A DNA stretch of 64,000 nucleotides from Labilithrix sp. (GCA_019637225.1 JAHBWC010000017.1:38073-102072); one strand, 5' to 3'. Shown: positions 1 through 15,869, numbered from the stretch's first letter. The notes: generated from the letters alone by a model not told the origin. A program made the numbers and translations.

Positions 1-10
1 GACGAAGTAA

Positions 11-52
11 CTCAGGCCCTCGCCGGGCGATGAAGTCCGCGGAGGGCCTGAG
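11..52 (+). terminator. Perfect 11-bp inverted repeat before tRNA-Trp
   Basis: CTCAGGCCCTC (11-21) is exactly complementary to GAGGGCCTGAG (42-52), with a 20-nt loop. A TAA at 8-10, preceded by codons for Thr-Lys, may be the end of an upstream gene. In many bacteria tuf precedes tRNA-Trp and secE, but too few bases are present to prove it here. No T-tract follows, so this may be a termination or processing hairpin rather than a canonical intrinsic terminator. Confidence 0.4.
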
Positions 53-56
53 GAAT

Positions 57-129
57 AGGGGTTTAGCTCAGTTGGTAGAGCAGCGGATTCCAAATCCGCA
101 GGTCGTGGGTTCGAGCCCCTCAGCCCCTG
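57..129 (+). tRNA. tRNA-Trp (anticodon CCA)
   Basis: The cloverleaf is readable by eye. The acceptor stem pairs AGGGGTT (57-63) with AGCCCCT (122-128), including one G-T pair, and the discriminator is G129. The D-stem is GCTC/GAGC. The anticodon stem GCGGA/TCCGC closes the loop TTCCAAA, giving anticodon CCA at 90-92. The T-loop TTCGAGC is present; its stem has one T-T mismatch. The 3' CCA is not encoded. The gene lies 31 nt upstream of secE, the usual tRNA-Trp/secE/nusG arrangement. Confidence 0.97.
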
Positions 130-160
130 CTCAGAGCATCTGAAGAAGCACGAGCGATCG

Positions 161-757
161 ATGGCGACGGAAGAGGATCTCAAGAAAGCCGAAGCCGAGG
201 ACGAGTCTGGCGAGCCAGAGGAGTCCGACGCGACCGACAAGCCCGCCGAGGCGGGTGAGGAGGCCGAGGTCCGCGCAGAGGCCGACTCGGAGACGGACGA
301 GGCGAAGGACACCGAGGCGAAGGACGCCGAGGCGAAGGACGCCGAGGCCGAGGACGACGGCGGTACGCCCATCCAGCTCGGCTACCAGCGCTACGTCTAC
401 GCCGCGTACATGGCGGGCGCGCTGCTCACGGCCTTCCTCGTGGCGAAGATCGGCCACGCCGCGTGGTACCGCGCCGGGCAGTGGAAGCCCGAGCTCGGCG
501 AGCCGCAGGACGAGCTGCTCTTCCCGGCCGCCGGCCTCGTCGGCGTGGCCGTCGCCGTCTACTACTGGCGCAAGGTCGAGGCGCGGCAGTACGTGAACGA
601 GGTCGCCGAAGAGCTGTCGAAGGTCACGTGGCCGAGCCGCAAGGAGGTCACGAACTCCACGACGGTCGTCGTCCTCACCACCATCTTCGCGACCGTGTTC
701 TTTGCCCTCATGGATCGGTTCTGGGGCTTCATCACGGACAAGATCTATACGTTCTGA
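161..757 (+). CDS. secE: Preprotein translocase subunit SecE with acidic N-terminal extension
   Basis: SecE is a subunit of the SecYEG inner-membrane channel that stabilises SecY. The diagnostic core is at the C-terminus (about residues 143-198), with the conserved amphipathic motif KVTWPSRKE at 154-162 followed by the last membrane helix (about 168-186). Two further hydrophobic segments lie near 80-97 and 120-136, giving three in total as in longer SecE proteins. The first ~66 residues are unusual: almost entirely Glu, Asp, Ala and Lys, with short KDAEA-type repeats around 50-64. The protein is 198 aa, compared with about 60-130 aa in most bacteria. The ATG at 161 was chosen because the acidic region is in frame and continuous; a shorter protein from an internal start cannot be excluded. 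It lies directly upstream of nusG. Confidence 0.95.
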   Translation: MATEEDLKKAEAEDESGEPEESDATDKPAEAGEEAEVRAEADSETDEAKDTEAKDAEAKDAEAEDDGGTPIQLGYQRYVYAAYMAGALLTAFLVAKIGHAAWYRAGQWKPELGEPQDELLFPAAGLVGVAVAVYYWRKVEARQYVNEVAEELSKVTWPSRKEVTNSTTVVVLTTIFATVFFALMDRFWGFITDKIYTF

Positions 758-810
758 TCCGGGCGTGAGTCCGGCGTCTCGGGGGAGATCCCCAACCACC
801 CTCAGCGGAG

Positions 811-827
811 ATCGACCGTCGGTCGAT
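811..827. promoter_or_regulatory. 17-bp palindrome in the secE-nusG spacer
   Basis: ATCGACCG (811-818) and CGGTCGAT (820-827) form a perfect dyad around a single T. It lies 31 nt before the nusG start and just upstream of CCCTATATGG. It could be a protein-binding site or a short RNA hairpin. Which one it is cannot be decided from the sequence. Confidence 0.35.
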
Positions 828-857
828 TCACCCTATATGGTTTCGGCGGAGCGCGTC

Positions 858-1391
858 ATGGCGAAGAAGTGGTACGTCATCCAGACCTACTCGGGCTACG
901 AGAACAAGGTCAAAGAGGCTCTCCTCCAGCGCATCAAAGAGCACAACAAGGAAGCCTTCTTCGGTGAGGTGCTCATTCCGACCGAGACCGTCCAGGAGAC
1001 CCGCGGGGGCGGTAAGCAGCGTATCCGCCAGAAGACGAGCCTCCCCGGCTACATCTTCGTCGAGATGGACATGAGCGAGGAGGCCTGGCACCTCGTCAAG
1101 GACACCCCGAAGGTCACCGGCTTCATCGGCAACCAGCGCCCGCAGGAAGTCCGCCCGCAGGAGATCGAAGACCAGCGCCGGCGCACGGTCGAGGGCGCGG
1201 TCAAGCCGAAGCCCCGCGTGAACTTCGAGGTGGGCGACGAGATCCGCGTCATCGACGGCGCGTTCGCGAACTTCTCCGGCACGGTCGAGGAAGTGAAGCC
1301 CGACAAGCAGAAGCTCAAGGTGAAGGTCTCGATCTTCGGCCGCGCCACGCCGGTCGAGCTCGACTTCTCGCAGGTCGAGAAGCGCGCCTGA
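858..1391 (+). CDS. nusG: Transcription termination/antitermination factor NusG
   Basis: NusG binds RNA polymerase and links it to Rho or the ribosome. The 177-aa product begins AKKWYVIQTYSGYENKVKEA, the hallmark NGN-domain start. It contains SLPGYIFVEMDM in the middle of that domain, and the KOW domain near the C-terminus carries GDEIRVIDGAFANFSGTVEE. The length is typical of the family. The ATG at 858 is preceded by a GGAG at suitable spacing. An in-frame ATG at 837 would add seven residues that are not conserved, so it was not used. The gene sits between secE and rplK as in most bacteria. Confidence 0.97.
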   Translation: MAKKWYVIQTYSGYENKVKEALLQRIKEHNKEAFFGEVLIPTETVQETRGGGKQRIRQKTSLPGYIFVEMDMSEEAWHLVKDTPKVTGFIGNQRPQEVRPQEIEDQRRRTVEGAVKPKPRVNFEVGDEIRVIDGAFANFSGTVEEVKPDKQKLKVKVSIFGRATPVELDFSQVEKRA

Positions 1392-1434
1392 GGGCGACGA
1401 GCGCGGCGCACGGACGCGCGCTACGTTTCGCGCC

Positions 1435-1698
1435 ATGGGCGACCCTGCCGTCGATGCCGCGCTGAAGCAGGCGAGCGACGAGCTCGGCCTCGAAGCGTGG
1501 TACCGCGACTGCGTCCGCCCGCTCCTCCGGAGCGGCCCGGCCGGCTACCCGAGCTGCTGCGGCGGCGGCTGCGAGCCGTGCAGCCAGATCCTCGTGCAGG
1601 TCGCCGATCGCGTCCTCGAGCTGCTCGGACGCGATCGCGTCGAAGACCCCGCCGAGGCGCCGCCGAGCGTCGCGTCCGCGCCGCCGCGAAGTGCCTGA
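1435..1698 (+). CDS. Small Cys-motif protein, oxidoreductase-like domain
   Basis: An 87-aa reading frame lies between nusG and rplK, where most bacteria have none. The middle carries the motif PSCCGGGCEPC (about residues 39-49). This resembles the CCGxGCxPC signature of the short oxidoreductase-like domain (PF09791 type), whose biochemical role is not established. The four clustered cysteines would suit metal or redox chemistry. A predicted helix follows, and the C-terminus is Pro/Ala-rich. There is no convincing ribosome-binding site before ATG 1435. The motif match and position argue for a real gene. Expression as part of the nusG-rplK transcript is inferred from its strand and the 43-nt gap after nusG. 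Confidence 0.55.
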   Translation: MGDPAVDAALKQASDELGLEAWYRDCVRPLLRSGPAGYPSCCGGGCEPCSQILVQVADRVLELLGRDRVEDPAEAPPSVASAPPRSA

Positions 1699-1904
1699 AT
1701 TCCCGCACTACAGCGGCTGAGCTCGAGGCTCCGGCAAAAAACGTGCGTCCGGAGTGGCATTGTCACGAAATTTGTCCTAATAAGCCGCCCCCCGGTTCCG
1801 GCTCAGGGTTTTTCGTGCCCGCGCCGCCGGTCGAGTCCCCCAAGCGACATCACTACGGCCCGCCGAAGCGCTGGCGGCACCTGTAGGAGCGAGCGAGACG
1901 AGTC

Positions 1905-2345
1905 ATGGCAAAGAAGATCACCGGTTACATCAAGCTGCAGCTCCCCGCTGGCAAGGCGAACCCCGCGCCGCCGGTCGGTCCCGCGCTCGGTCAGCACGGC
2001 GTCAACATCATGGGCTTCTGCAAGGAGTTCAACGCCAAGACCCAGGGCGGCGACATGATCATCCCCGTGGTGATCACGGTCTATTCGGACCGCTCCTTCA
2101 CGTTCATCCTGAAGACCCCGCCGGTCAGCGTCCTCCTGAAGAAGGCCGCCGGACTCGCCACGGGCAAGAAGCCGGGCTCGGGCTCGAAGGAGCCGAACAA
2201 GGTCAAGGTCGGTCAGGTCACGGAGAAGCAGGTTCGCGAGCTCGCGGGCCAGAAGATCCAGGACATGAACTGCACCGACATCGAGGCTGCGATCCGCATC
2301 GTCCGCGGCACCGCGCGCTCGATGGGCATCGACATCGTCGCCTGA
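1905..2345 (+). CDS. rplK: 50S ribosomal protein L11
   Basis: L11 forms the GTPase-associated stalk base with 23S rRNA. The 146-aa product has the N-terminal signature [20 protein letters not shown] followed by [11 protein letters not shown]. The C-terminal rRNA-binding domain contains [20 protein letters not shown]. The length is close to the usual 141-147 aa. The ATG at 1905 follows GGAGCGAGCGAGACGAGTC. A relatively AT-rich stretch (1760-1783) upstream could hold a promoter, but no well-spaced -35/-10 pair is visible. Confidence 0.97.
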   Translation: MAKKITGYIKLQLPAGKANPAPPVGPALGQHGVNIMGFCKEFNAKTQGGDMIIPVVITVYSDRSFTFILKTPPVSVLLKKAAGLATGKKPGSGSKEPNKVKVGQVTEKQVRELAGQKIQDMNCTDIEAAIRIVRGTARSMGIDIVA

Positions 2346-2365
2346 GCGACGCGTTAGCGATCTTT

Positions 2366-2394
2366 TCGACGGGCGAAATGGTTCGCCCCGTCGA
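2366..2394 (+). promoter_or_regulatory. Bulged hairpin in the rplK-rplA spacer
   Basis: TCGACGGGCGAA (2366-2377) pairs with TTCGCCCCGTCGA (2382-2394) around the loop ATGG, with one unpaired base on the 3' side. The rplK-rplA gap of 211 nt (2346-2556) is long for two genes that are usually nearly adjacent. L1 is known in other bacteria to repress its own operon by binding a leader hairpin. A similar role here is only a guess. The rest of the gap shows nothing recognisable. Confidence 0.35.
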
Positions 2395-2556
2395 TCGTGA
2401 ACCGACCGAGACGGAGTCCACGAAACGGACGAAGTCGAGCGAGGTCCACGGAGGTCGGCGAAGCCGGCCGGAGTGAACAACCTCTCGAACCACCGCCCGC
2501 GTCGCTGCGGTTCCCGGTGGGAGGCTCCAGAGGAAGAGAGCCGACAAGGAGGCCCA

Positions 2557-3267
2557 TTGCCGAAGCTGTCCAAGAACCGCGAGAAGGTCGACAAAGCAGT
2601 CGATCGCACTCGCAAGTACACGGTCGAAGAGGCGTGCGCGCTCGTCAAGAGCGCGAAGTTCGCCAAGTTCGACGAGACGGTGGACCTTGCCGTCCGCTTG
2701 GGAGTCAATCCCAAGCACGCAGACCAGATGGTCCGCGGCGCGCTGGTCCTCCCTCACGGCACCGGTCAAACGGTGCGCGTGCTCGTGTTCGCCAAGGGCG
2801 ACAAGGAGCGCGAGGCCCGCGAGGCCGGCGCCGATTTCGCCGGGAGCGACGACATGGTCGCGAAGGTCAACGAAGGATTCATGGACTTCGATCGCGTGAT
2901 CGCGACGCCCGACATGATGGGCGCCGTCGGTAAGCTCGGTCGTGTCCTCGGTCCCCGCGGCCTCATGCCGAACCCCAAGGTCGGCACGGTCACCTTCGAC
3001 ATCGGCAACGCCGTTCGCGAAGCGAAGGGCGGCAAGATCGAGTACCGCGTCGAGAAGGCGGGCATCGTCCACGCCCGCATCGGCAAGGTCTCGTTCGCCG
3101 AGAACGCGCTCTCCGACAACGCGAAGGCGCTCATCGCAGCGCTCGTTCGTGCCAAGCCTTCGACCGCGAAGGGCACGTACGTTCGCAGCATCACCATCAG
3201 CTCCACGATGGGCCCCGGCGTCAAGATTGACCCGGCGCAGTTCATCGGCGGCGCAGAGGAGGGCTGA
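2557..3267 (+). CDS. rplA: 50S ribosomal protein L1 (TTG start)
   Basis: L1 binds 23S rRNA at the E-site stalk and often represses its own operon. The product is about 236 aa, matching the family's usual 230-235. It contains the conserved [20 protein letters not shown] in the middle and [20 protein letters not shown] near the end. The start was set at TTG 2557, because the protein begins [20 protein letters not shown] there like other L1 proteins, and GGAGG lies five bases upstream. The frame continues upstream to a GTG at 2473, but the extra 28 residues are unlike L1. The stop is two bases before rplJ. Confidence 0.95.
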   Translation: MPKLSKNREKVDKAVDRTRKYTVEEACALVKSAKFAKFDETVDLAVRLGVNPKHADQMVRGALVLPHGTGQTVRVLVFAKGDKEREAREAGADFAGSDDMVAKVNEGFMDFDRVIATPDMMGAVGKLGRVLGPRGLMPNPKVGTVTFDIGNAVREAKGGKIEYRVEKAGIVHARIGKVSFAENALSDNAKALIAALVRAKPSTAKGTYVRSITISSTMGPGVKIDPAQFIGGAEEG

Positions 3268-3269
3268 TC

Positions 3270-3824
3270 ATGGCCGCAGCAGCTTCGACCCGCGAGGGTA
3301 AGAACACGCTCATCGGCGAGGTCAAAGGTCGCTTCGACAAGGCCACGTCGGCGGTGCTCCTCGACTACAAGGGGCTGAACGTCGAGAACGTGACCAAGCT
3401 CCGCGCCGAGTTCCGCAAGGCCGGCGTCGAGTACAAGGTCGTCAAGAACACGCTGGTCAAGCAGGCGCTCAAGGAGTCGGCGTACAGCGGCAAGCTGGAC
3501 ACCGCCCTCGTCGGCATGACCGGCATCGCCTGGAGCTACGAAGATCCCTCGGCGGCCGCCAAGGTCGTCAAGGCCTTCAAGAAGGACGCGCCGGAAGCCG
3601 GCGAGAAGCTCAAGGTCAAGGCCGGCCTCATCGACGGCTCGGTGCTCGACGCGAACGCGGTCGAGAACCAGCTGGCGACGATGCCCGGCAAGGACGAGCT
3701 TCGCGCGCAGCTGCTCGCGACGCTCCAAGCGCCGCTCTCGCAGTTCGTCATGCTCCTCAACGCTCCTGCACAGAACTTCGTCTACCTCCTCTCCGCCAAG
3801 GAGCGCGAGGGAGACAAGGGCTGA
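3270..3824 (+). CDS. rplJ: 50S ribosomal protein L10
   Basis: L10 anchors L7/L12 dimers to the ribosome. The 184-aa product has the typical N-terminal region with [20 protein letters not shown] and [14 protein letters not shown]. The C-terminal helical tail that binds L7/L12 includes [20 protein letters not shown]. It is slightly longer than the E. coli protein. The ATG at 3270 begins two bases after the rplA stop, with GAGGAGGG inside the end of rplA as ribosome-binding site, so translation is probably coupled. Confidence 0.96.
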   Translation: MAAAASTREGKNTLIGEVKGRFDKATSAVLLDYKGLNVENVTKLRAEFRKAGVEYKVVKNTLVKQALKESAYSGKLDTALVGMTGIAWSYEDPSAAAKVVKAFKKDAPEAGEKLKVKAGLIDGSVLDANAVENQLATMPGKDELRAQLLATLQAPLSQFVMLLNAPAQNFVYLLSAKEREGDKG

Positions 3825-3911
3825 GCAGCTTCTCGAGTCCCGCCAACAGAAACCGGCGGAGGCGCTGAAGCCTCGGCCCAACAAAACTCATTCGATAACG
3901 GAGAAACGAAA

Positions 3912-4295
3912 ATGGCAGATCTCACCAAGGACCAGGTCGTCGACTTCCTCAGCAACCTCCCGGTCATCCAGATCGCAGAGCTCATCAAGACCCTCGAGGA
4001 CAAGTGGGGCGTCAAGGCCGCTCCCGTCGCCGTCGCCGCTGCCGCGGGCCCCGCCGCTGCCGCCGCTCCGGCCGCCGAGGCGCAGACCGAGTTCACGCTC
4101 GTCCTCAAGGAGGCCGGCGCGAACAAGATCAACGTCATCAAGGTCGTCCGCGAGATCACGGGCCTCGGCCTCAAGGAGGCGAAGGACCTCGTCGAGGGCG
4201 CGCCCAAGGACCTCAAGGAAGGCGTTGCCAAGGCCGAGGCCGAGGACTTCAAGAAGAAGCTCGAAGAGGCCGGCGCGAAGGTCGAGCTCAAGTAA
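3912..4295 (+). CDS. rplL: 50S ribosomal protein L7/L12
   Basis: L7/L12 forms the flexible stalk that recruits translation factors. The 127-aa product has an N-terminal dimerisation helix region, an Ala/Pro-rich hinge around residues 36-56, and the conserved C-terminal domain with [20 protein letters not shown] and [11 protein letters not shown]. The length and acidity are normal. GGAGAAACGAAA precedes the ATG. The 87-nt gap after rplJ is ordinary. The gene is followed by a strong intrinsic terminator. Confidence 0.97.
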   Translation: MADLTKDQVVDFLSNLPVIQIAELIKTLEDKWGVKAAPVAVAAAAGPAAAAAPAAEAQTEFTLVLKEAGANKINVIKVVREITGLGLKEAKDLVEGAPKDLKEGVAKAEAEDFKKKLEEAGAKVELK

Positions 4296-4367
4296 GCACC
4301 GACCGAGGGAGACCTCCGATCGGGGGGTCGGGGTCTCCCGTCGCCTGCGCAAGCAGGCCCCGTCCAG

Positions 4368-4399
4368 AAGGCGGGTTGCGGGGCAACCCGCCTTTTTTT
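4368..4399 (+). terminator. Intrinsic terminator/attenuator between rplL and rpoB
   Basis: GGCGGGTTGC (4370-4379) and GCAACCCGCC (4383-4392) form a perfect 10-bp stem with a GGG loop, followed by seven T (4393-4399) and preceded by AA that can extend the stem. This is a textbook Rho-independent terminator. Because rpoB has to be expressed, it probably works as a partial terminator that lowers rpoBC output relative to the ribosomal proteins, as known between rplL and rpoB in E. coli. A separate rpoB promoter further downstream is the alternative. Confidence 0.92.
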
Positions 4400-4501
4400 C
4401 CCTTTCTTGTTGCTGTGCTTGCCCCGATGGCGTCCGCCGCCTAAACGAGCGGGCCCACGGGCACCTTGCCTCCCCATCCGCTCCGAGAGCGCCTGGGGAG
4501 C

Positions 4502-4521
4502 TCGAGGGGGTCGCCCCTCGA
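4502..4521 (+). promoter_or_regulatory. Hairpin in the rpoB leader
   Basis: TCGAGGGG (4502-4509) pairs with CCCCTCGA (4514-4521) around a GTCG loop. It is the second of three hairpins in the 510-nt gene-free stretch 4296-4805 that separates rplL from rpoB. No T-tract follows. Apart from these hairpins no gene or clear promoter was found in this stretch. A TTGACG at 4577-4582 has no matching -10. Confidence 0.4.
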
Positions 4522-4586
4522 AACATGACCAGTTTTCCGGGTCGAACCGAGAGTGACTGAATTCGCAAGGTTTTGATTGACGCCGC

Positions 4587-4621
4587 GGGCCGGCGAAGGG
4601 AGAGGTCCCTTCGCTCGGCCC
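4587..4621 (+). promoter_or_regulatory. Long hairpin in the rpoB leader
   Basis: GGGCCGGCGAAGGGA (4587-4601) pairs with TCCCTTCGCTCGGCCC (4606-4621) over 15 base pairs with one bulged T and a GAGG loop. It is very stable but has no T-tract, so it is more like an RNA processing or stability element than a terminator. In E. coli the rplL-rpoB spacer is cleaved by RNase III. Equivalence here is inferred from position and from the long double-stranded stem. Confidence 0.5.
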
Positions 4622-4805
4622 ATACGGCATTTCTCGTACCAACTTTTCTTCCGCTTCAGCGCCGCAGTAAAAGCGCTCTTTCTCTTCTTCTTATCCCGAG
4701 CTCGGAGACGCGCACGAACCGGACCTGCCGAGAGTCCGGAAGAGGCAGCAGCACGAGGGACGTCGCGACCCTTCAAGACTGCGCCAAAGGCCCCAAGGAG
4801 CAACG

Positions 4806-8939
<4,134 letters not shown>

Positions 8940-8945
8940 GTGACG

Positions 8946-9031
8946 GGAGACCGCCGCTTCAGCAAAGCGGTGGTCTCCTTCCTCGACCCCTCTCGCCAGC
9001 CCCTTAGTCCTGTCCCCGCGAGTACGCGGGG
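8946..9031 (+). promoter_or_regulatory. Two hairpins in the rpoB-rpoC spacer
   Basis: GGAGACCGCCGCTT (8946-8959) pairs with AAGCGGTGGTCTCC (8965-8978) over 14 positions including one G-T. A second hairpin is CCCCGCG (9014-9020) with CGCGGGG (9025-9031). The spacer is 136 nt, longer than usual for rpoB-rpoC. Neither hairpin has a T-tract, so mRNA stability or processing is more likely than termination. Confidence 0.45.
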
Positions 9032-9075
9032 GCCCAGAGTTCCTCTCGTAAGCAGTACTCAGAAAGGCATACCCG

Positions 9076-13341
<4,266 letters not shown>

Positions 13342-13394
13342 TCCTCGGCAGAGAGCTTGCCGCTCGGCTTGGCTGAGCGGTGAGTGACCAGAGG

Positions 13395-13430
13395 CGCCGC
13401 GGTCCTTCGGGATGCGCGGCGTTTCTGTTT
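13395..13430 (+). terminator. rpoC intrinsic terminator with UUCG loop
   Basis: CGCCGCGGTCC and GGATGCGCGGCG form a stem closed by the stable TTCG tetraloop, with one bulged G and one G-T pair. It is followed by TTTCTGTTT (13422-13430). It lies 54 nt after the rpoC stop and ends the rplK-rpoC transcription unit. A second copy occurs at 16148-16183. Confidence 0.88.
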
Positions 13431-14087
13431 AACTCCTACCTGCCCTTCGGGTTGGCGCTCCGGCGCTTGCCGTTGGTCGCCCTTTGGTTGCCGCTCTGTC
13501 GTGGGGCTTCGTCTGGTGCAGCGGGTTGTGGAGCTCCCCGGCGTGCGCGGGGAGCAGCGCCCTCGCGCCTGCGTCGCGGCCTTGGCGGGTGCGGAGGTCG
13601 TGGAGCGCCCGTCGACGCGCACTGTCGTTGTGCCGATTTGCGGAGGGGGCTCCGGCGCGTCGCCGTCGCCTGCGGAGGACGATTCGACCTGTGGCGGTGT
13701 TTCGCGCTCCTTGTGCAGGCGCGAGGACCCTGCTCCCCGCGCCCGCCTCGCGAGTTGGCGAACCCGGTCTTGGAGCCGGCGAGGCGGGGTCAGAGCCACT
13801 CCGCGGAGCGGGTGGGGGAGGCGCGCATGCGGCGCGCGCGCTCTTCGAGTAGCTGCGCCTGATGAGGGGAGACGAGAGAACGAGCGAACATGCCTCCGGG
13901 AGGCCGGCGCGGCCGCGCGCCGAGCGAAGTCCCCACGCGAGGTCCGTGACGCGAGCTGCGCGAAGGTGAGGCCCTCCGGTGACGCTCGCCGCCTGCGCGG
14001 CGCGGACCGGGCGCGCCACGAAGCTCGGCGCGCGGACGCACCGGCCGGGAGAGTGAAGGTGTTCGCTCGTGTGCGGCGCAGGGAAGG

Positions 14088-15032
14088 CTACCGCGCGAAA
14101 GCCGCGTTCAGACCGGCGTCGGTGAGATCGATGTCATCTGCAAGGATCTTCGTTGCGAGGAGCTCCGTGATGGGCGCCAGTATGCTGAAATGACTTCCGC
14201 CTTGAATCGTGTAGCTCTTTACCGGAGCTCCGGCCGCTGCGCTGGCTAGCTGCTGTACGTCGCCAGCGTTCGGCGAATCCGAGCCCTCGACGATGAACGT
14301 CGGTGTTCGAATGGTCTCCATGAAGTGGATCGGGGAGCGGACGCGAGCCTCATGTGCGTTCGCAAGCAGCGGACGATGGCCACTGTATGACGCTGCGTTT
14401 GCGACGGGCCCGAACGCAATAACGGCGCGGAACTTGTCCGTCGTCTCCGCGACAAGTAACGCGAGCGTTCCACCCGTGCTGTGGCCGCCAAGGTAGATAC
14501 GGTCCGGGTCGACGTTTGGCTGTCGTACAAGCCAGTCGCGTGCGGCTAGCACGTCATCGACCTCGCCGTAGAGCGTCTCTCGCTCGCCAGGATTGTCGTT
14601 TCCGCCTCGGAGCGACGGTAGCATGAGAACTACGCCTGCTTCTCGGAAGGCACGCGCGGACTGATCGTCGTGGCGCGGAGCGGGCTCCCATGCGGAGGGG
14701 CCGATTGAATTGGCAAAGCCGCCGACTAGCCACACGATGGCCGGGCGTCGCGAGCCGTCGCTCGTCTGAGGACTGACGTAGGCGGCCAGGTTCCCGACCG
14801 GCGACGGATACCGCACGAGATCGAGCACCCCGAGTGGCGGCGCTGGCGCAGGAGCTCCGCCCGTCGCGTCGGCGCTAACGGCCGTGGTGAATCCCCTTCG
14901 CGCCTCCTTCAAGTTCGTGGTCTTCGGAGCGGTCGCAGTCGCGCTTGCCGGTGGAGATCGGGGCGCCGGTTCTGGCGGCGGGAGGCACGAGGACATGGTG
15001 AGAAAGAGCATGCAGTGCAACCGAAGAGCCAC
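14088..15032 (-). CDS. Lipoprotein alpha/beta hydrolase (prolyl oligopeptidase-like)
   Basis: A 314-aa predicted lipoprotein of the alpha/beta hydrolase superfamily. From GTG 15032 it begins with a short signal peptide ALRLHCMLFLTMSSC and a Cys at about residue 16. The fold is shown by PAIVWLVGGF after a beta strand, the nucleophile elbow GGHSTGG (Ser), and a late GGSHF that supplies the catalytic His. A likely acid is the Asp in EGSDSP. The substrate is unknown; family members cleave peptides or esters. The start is uncertain: the open frame runs upstream to 15281, across the palindromic repeat. The gene is visibly less GC-rich than its neighbours and lies between two rpoC-derived segments, which suggests acquisition. 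Confidence 0.82.
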   Translation of the reverse strand: MALRLHCMLFLTMSSCLPPPEPAPRSPPASATATAPKTTNLKEARRGFTTAVSADATGGAPAPAPPLGVLDLVRYPSPVGNLAAYVSPQTSDGSRRPAIVWLVGGFANSIGPSAWEPAPRHDDQSARAFREAGVVLMLPSLRGGNDNPGERETLYGEVDDVLAARDWLVRQPNVDPDRIYLGGHSTGGTLALLVAETTDKFRAVIAFGPVANAASYSGHRPLLANAHEARVRSPIHFMETIRTPTFIVEGSDSPNAGDVQQLASAAAGAPVKSYTIQGGSHFSILAPITELLATKILADDIDLTDAGLNAAFAR

Positions 15033-15100
15033 TCGCAGAGTGTATCGGAGCGAGTTGGCGCAGACGGACGTGGAGTGGGATGAAACAGAAGCGAAGCGCC

Positions 15101-15179
15101 CCTCCCCCATCCGCGCGCAGTCCGGAGGGCCGAGCACGGATAAGGGGGAGGCGCGCGGCGAGCCGCGCGGGAGGGGGCT
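15101..15179 (+). repeat. Double-hairpin repeat, copy A
   Basis: An ~80-bp element with two nested dyads. CCTCCCCC-AT-CCG (15101-15113) pairs with CGG-ATAA-GGGGGAGG (15137-15151). A second hairpin, GCGCGGC-GA-GCCGCGC, follows at 15153-15168, then GGGAGGGGGC. Two further copies are at 15918 and 17463. It ends seven bases before rpoC fragment A. It lies in the 309-nt gap between the hydrolase start and the next gene. It encodes no protein of its own. Confidence 0.88.
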
Positions 15180-15185
15180 GCACCA

Positions 15186-15240
15186 ATCATGGGACGTCTC
15201 ATCCTGGCCGGCGCGGGTCTGGCGGCGCTGAACCTGGTGG
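15186..15240 (+). pseudogene. rpoC fragment A
   Basis: This segment matches rpoC 13180-13243. It begins ATCATGGGACGTCTCATC and continues through GGTCTGGCGGCG. Nine bases of rpoC (TACAAGTCG) are missing, then CTGAACCT follows before similarity fades. In rpoC order, fragment A ends about 12 bases before the point where the long copy at 16002 begins. A and that copy could therefore be two halves of one duplicated rpoC end, now split by a gene and a palindrome. Confidence 0.85.
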
Positions 15241-15341
15241 CCGCGGGGCGTCGACGGTGAGGCCGGACGCGACGCCGTCACCCTAGTTGCGCCTGTGTCG
15301 ACCAGACATCAATTGCTACCTTTGCGCTCGGAGAATGCCGG

Positions 15342-15869
15342 ATGAGGTTCCGATTCGTCGTCGCCGGAGCACACGTGGTCGAAGTGGAGCTGGGGTTGCT
15401 GACTGCGCGAGAGGTCGTCTGGGTGGACGGCACCGTTGTTCACGACGCGACCTCGATGCGCCTCTCGAACGAGATTCCGCTGCGCATCGATGGGAAGGCC
15501 GCAACCGTCAAGGTGGGGCTTGGCTGGAACCTCCTGCCAACGGTGAGGCTCACTGTCGAGGGGCGGCCGATTGCGCTTGAGCCGAAGGGGAAGGTTGCGC
15601 CGAGCGGTTCCCGCGCAGACGCTCCTCTTGCAGTCGCTACCCCGCTGCCCCTTTGGGGGATCGCCTGCGTGGCCGCCTGCGCTCTCATCCCCATCGTCAC
15701 GCTTGGGGGCGCGATTCCAGCTGGCATTGGAGCCGCAGGCGCAATCACCTGCATTCGACTTGCGAAGGCGCCGCGGTGGAGCACGTCCAGGCGGGTCGCG
15801 GGTTGCGTTGGCGTCGCGCTCGTCTGTTGGCTCCTGTTGGCGGTTCTGGTTGGGGCGGTGAGGCGGTGA
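15342..15869 (+). CDS. Small membrane protein, FAIM-like N-terminal domain (uncertain)
   Basis: A 175-aa protein of unknown function. The first ~80 residues look like a beta-rich soluble domain with repeated DG turns (AREVVWVDGTVVHD, RLTVEGRPI). These are loosely reminiscent of the FAIM1-type beta domain, but the resemblance is weak. Two strong hydrophobic segments follow: about 100-140 (GIACVAACALIPIVTLGGAI) and about 151-172 near the C-terminus. There is no signal peptide, so the N-terminal domain is probably cytoplasmic. It lies between rpoC fragment A and double-hairpin copy B and is the cargo that splits the duplicated rpoC end. The start ATG 15342 is the first in frame. Confidence 0.6.
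   Translation: MRFRFVVAGAHVVEVELGLLTAREVVWVDGTVVHDATSMRLSNEIPLRIDGKAATVKVGLGWNLLPTVRLTVEGRPIALEPKGKVAPSGSRADAPLAVATPLPLWGIACVAACALIPIVTLGGAIPAGIGAAGAITCIRLAKAPRWSTSRRVAGCVGVALVCWLLLAVLVGAVRR

Noticed and set aside
1760..1783. AT-rich TTGTCA...CTAATA as a promoter for rplK
   Set aside because: The spacing is 11-12 bp, too short for a sigma-70 promoter, and no better pair was found. It is mentioned only in the rplK entry.
4475..4515. CCTCCCCATCCG in the rpoB leader as another copy of the double-hairpin repeat
   Set aside because: Only the first dozen bases are similar. The downstream arms and second hairpin of the element are missing.
15080..15281. Upstream extension of the hydrolase frame across the palindrome and rpoC fragment A
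   Set aside because: The extension is translated repeat DNA. A good lipoprotein signal begins at GTG 15032.
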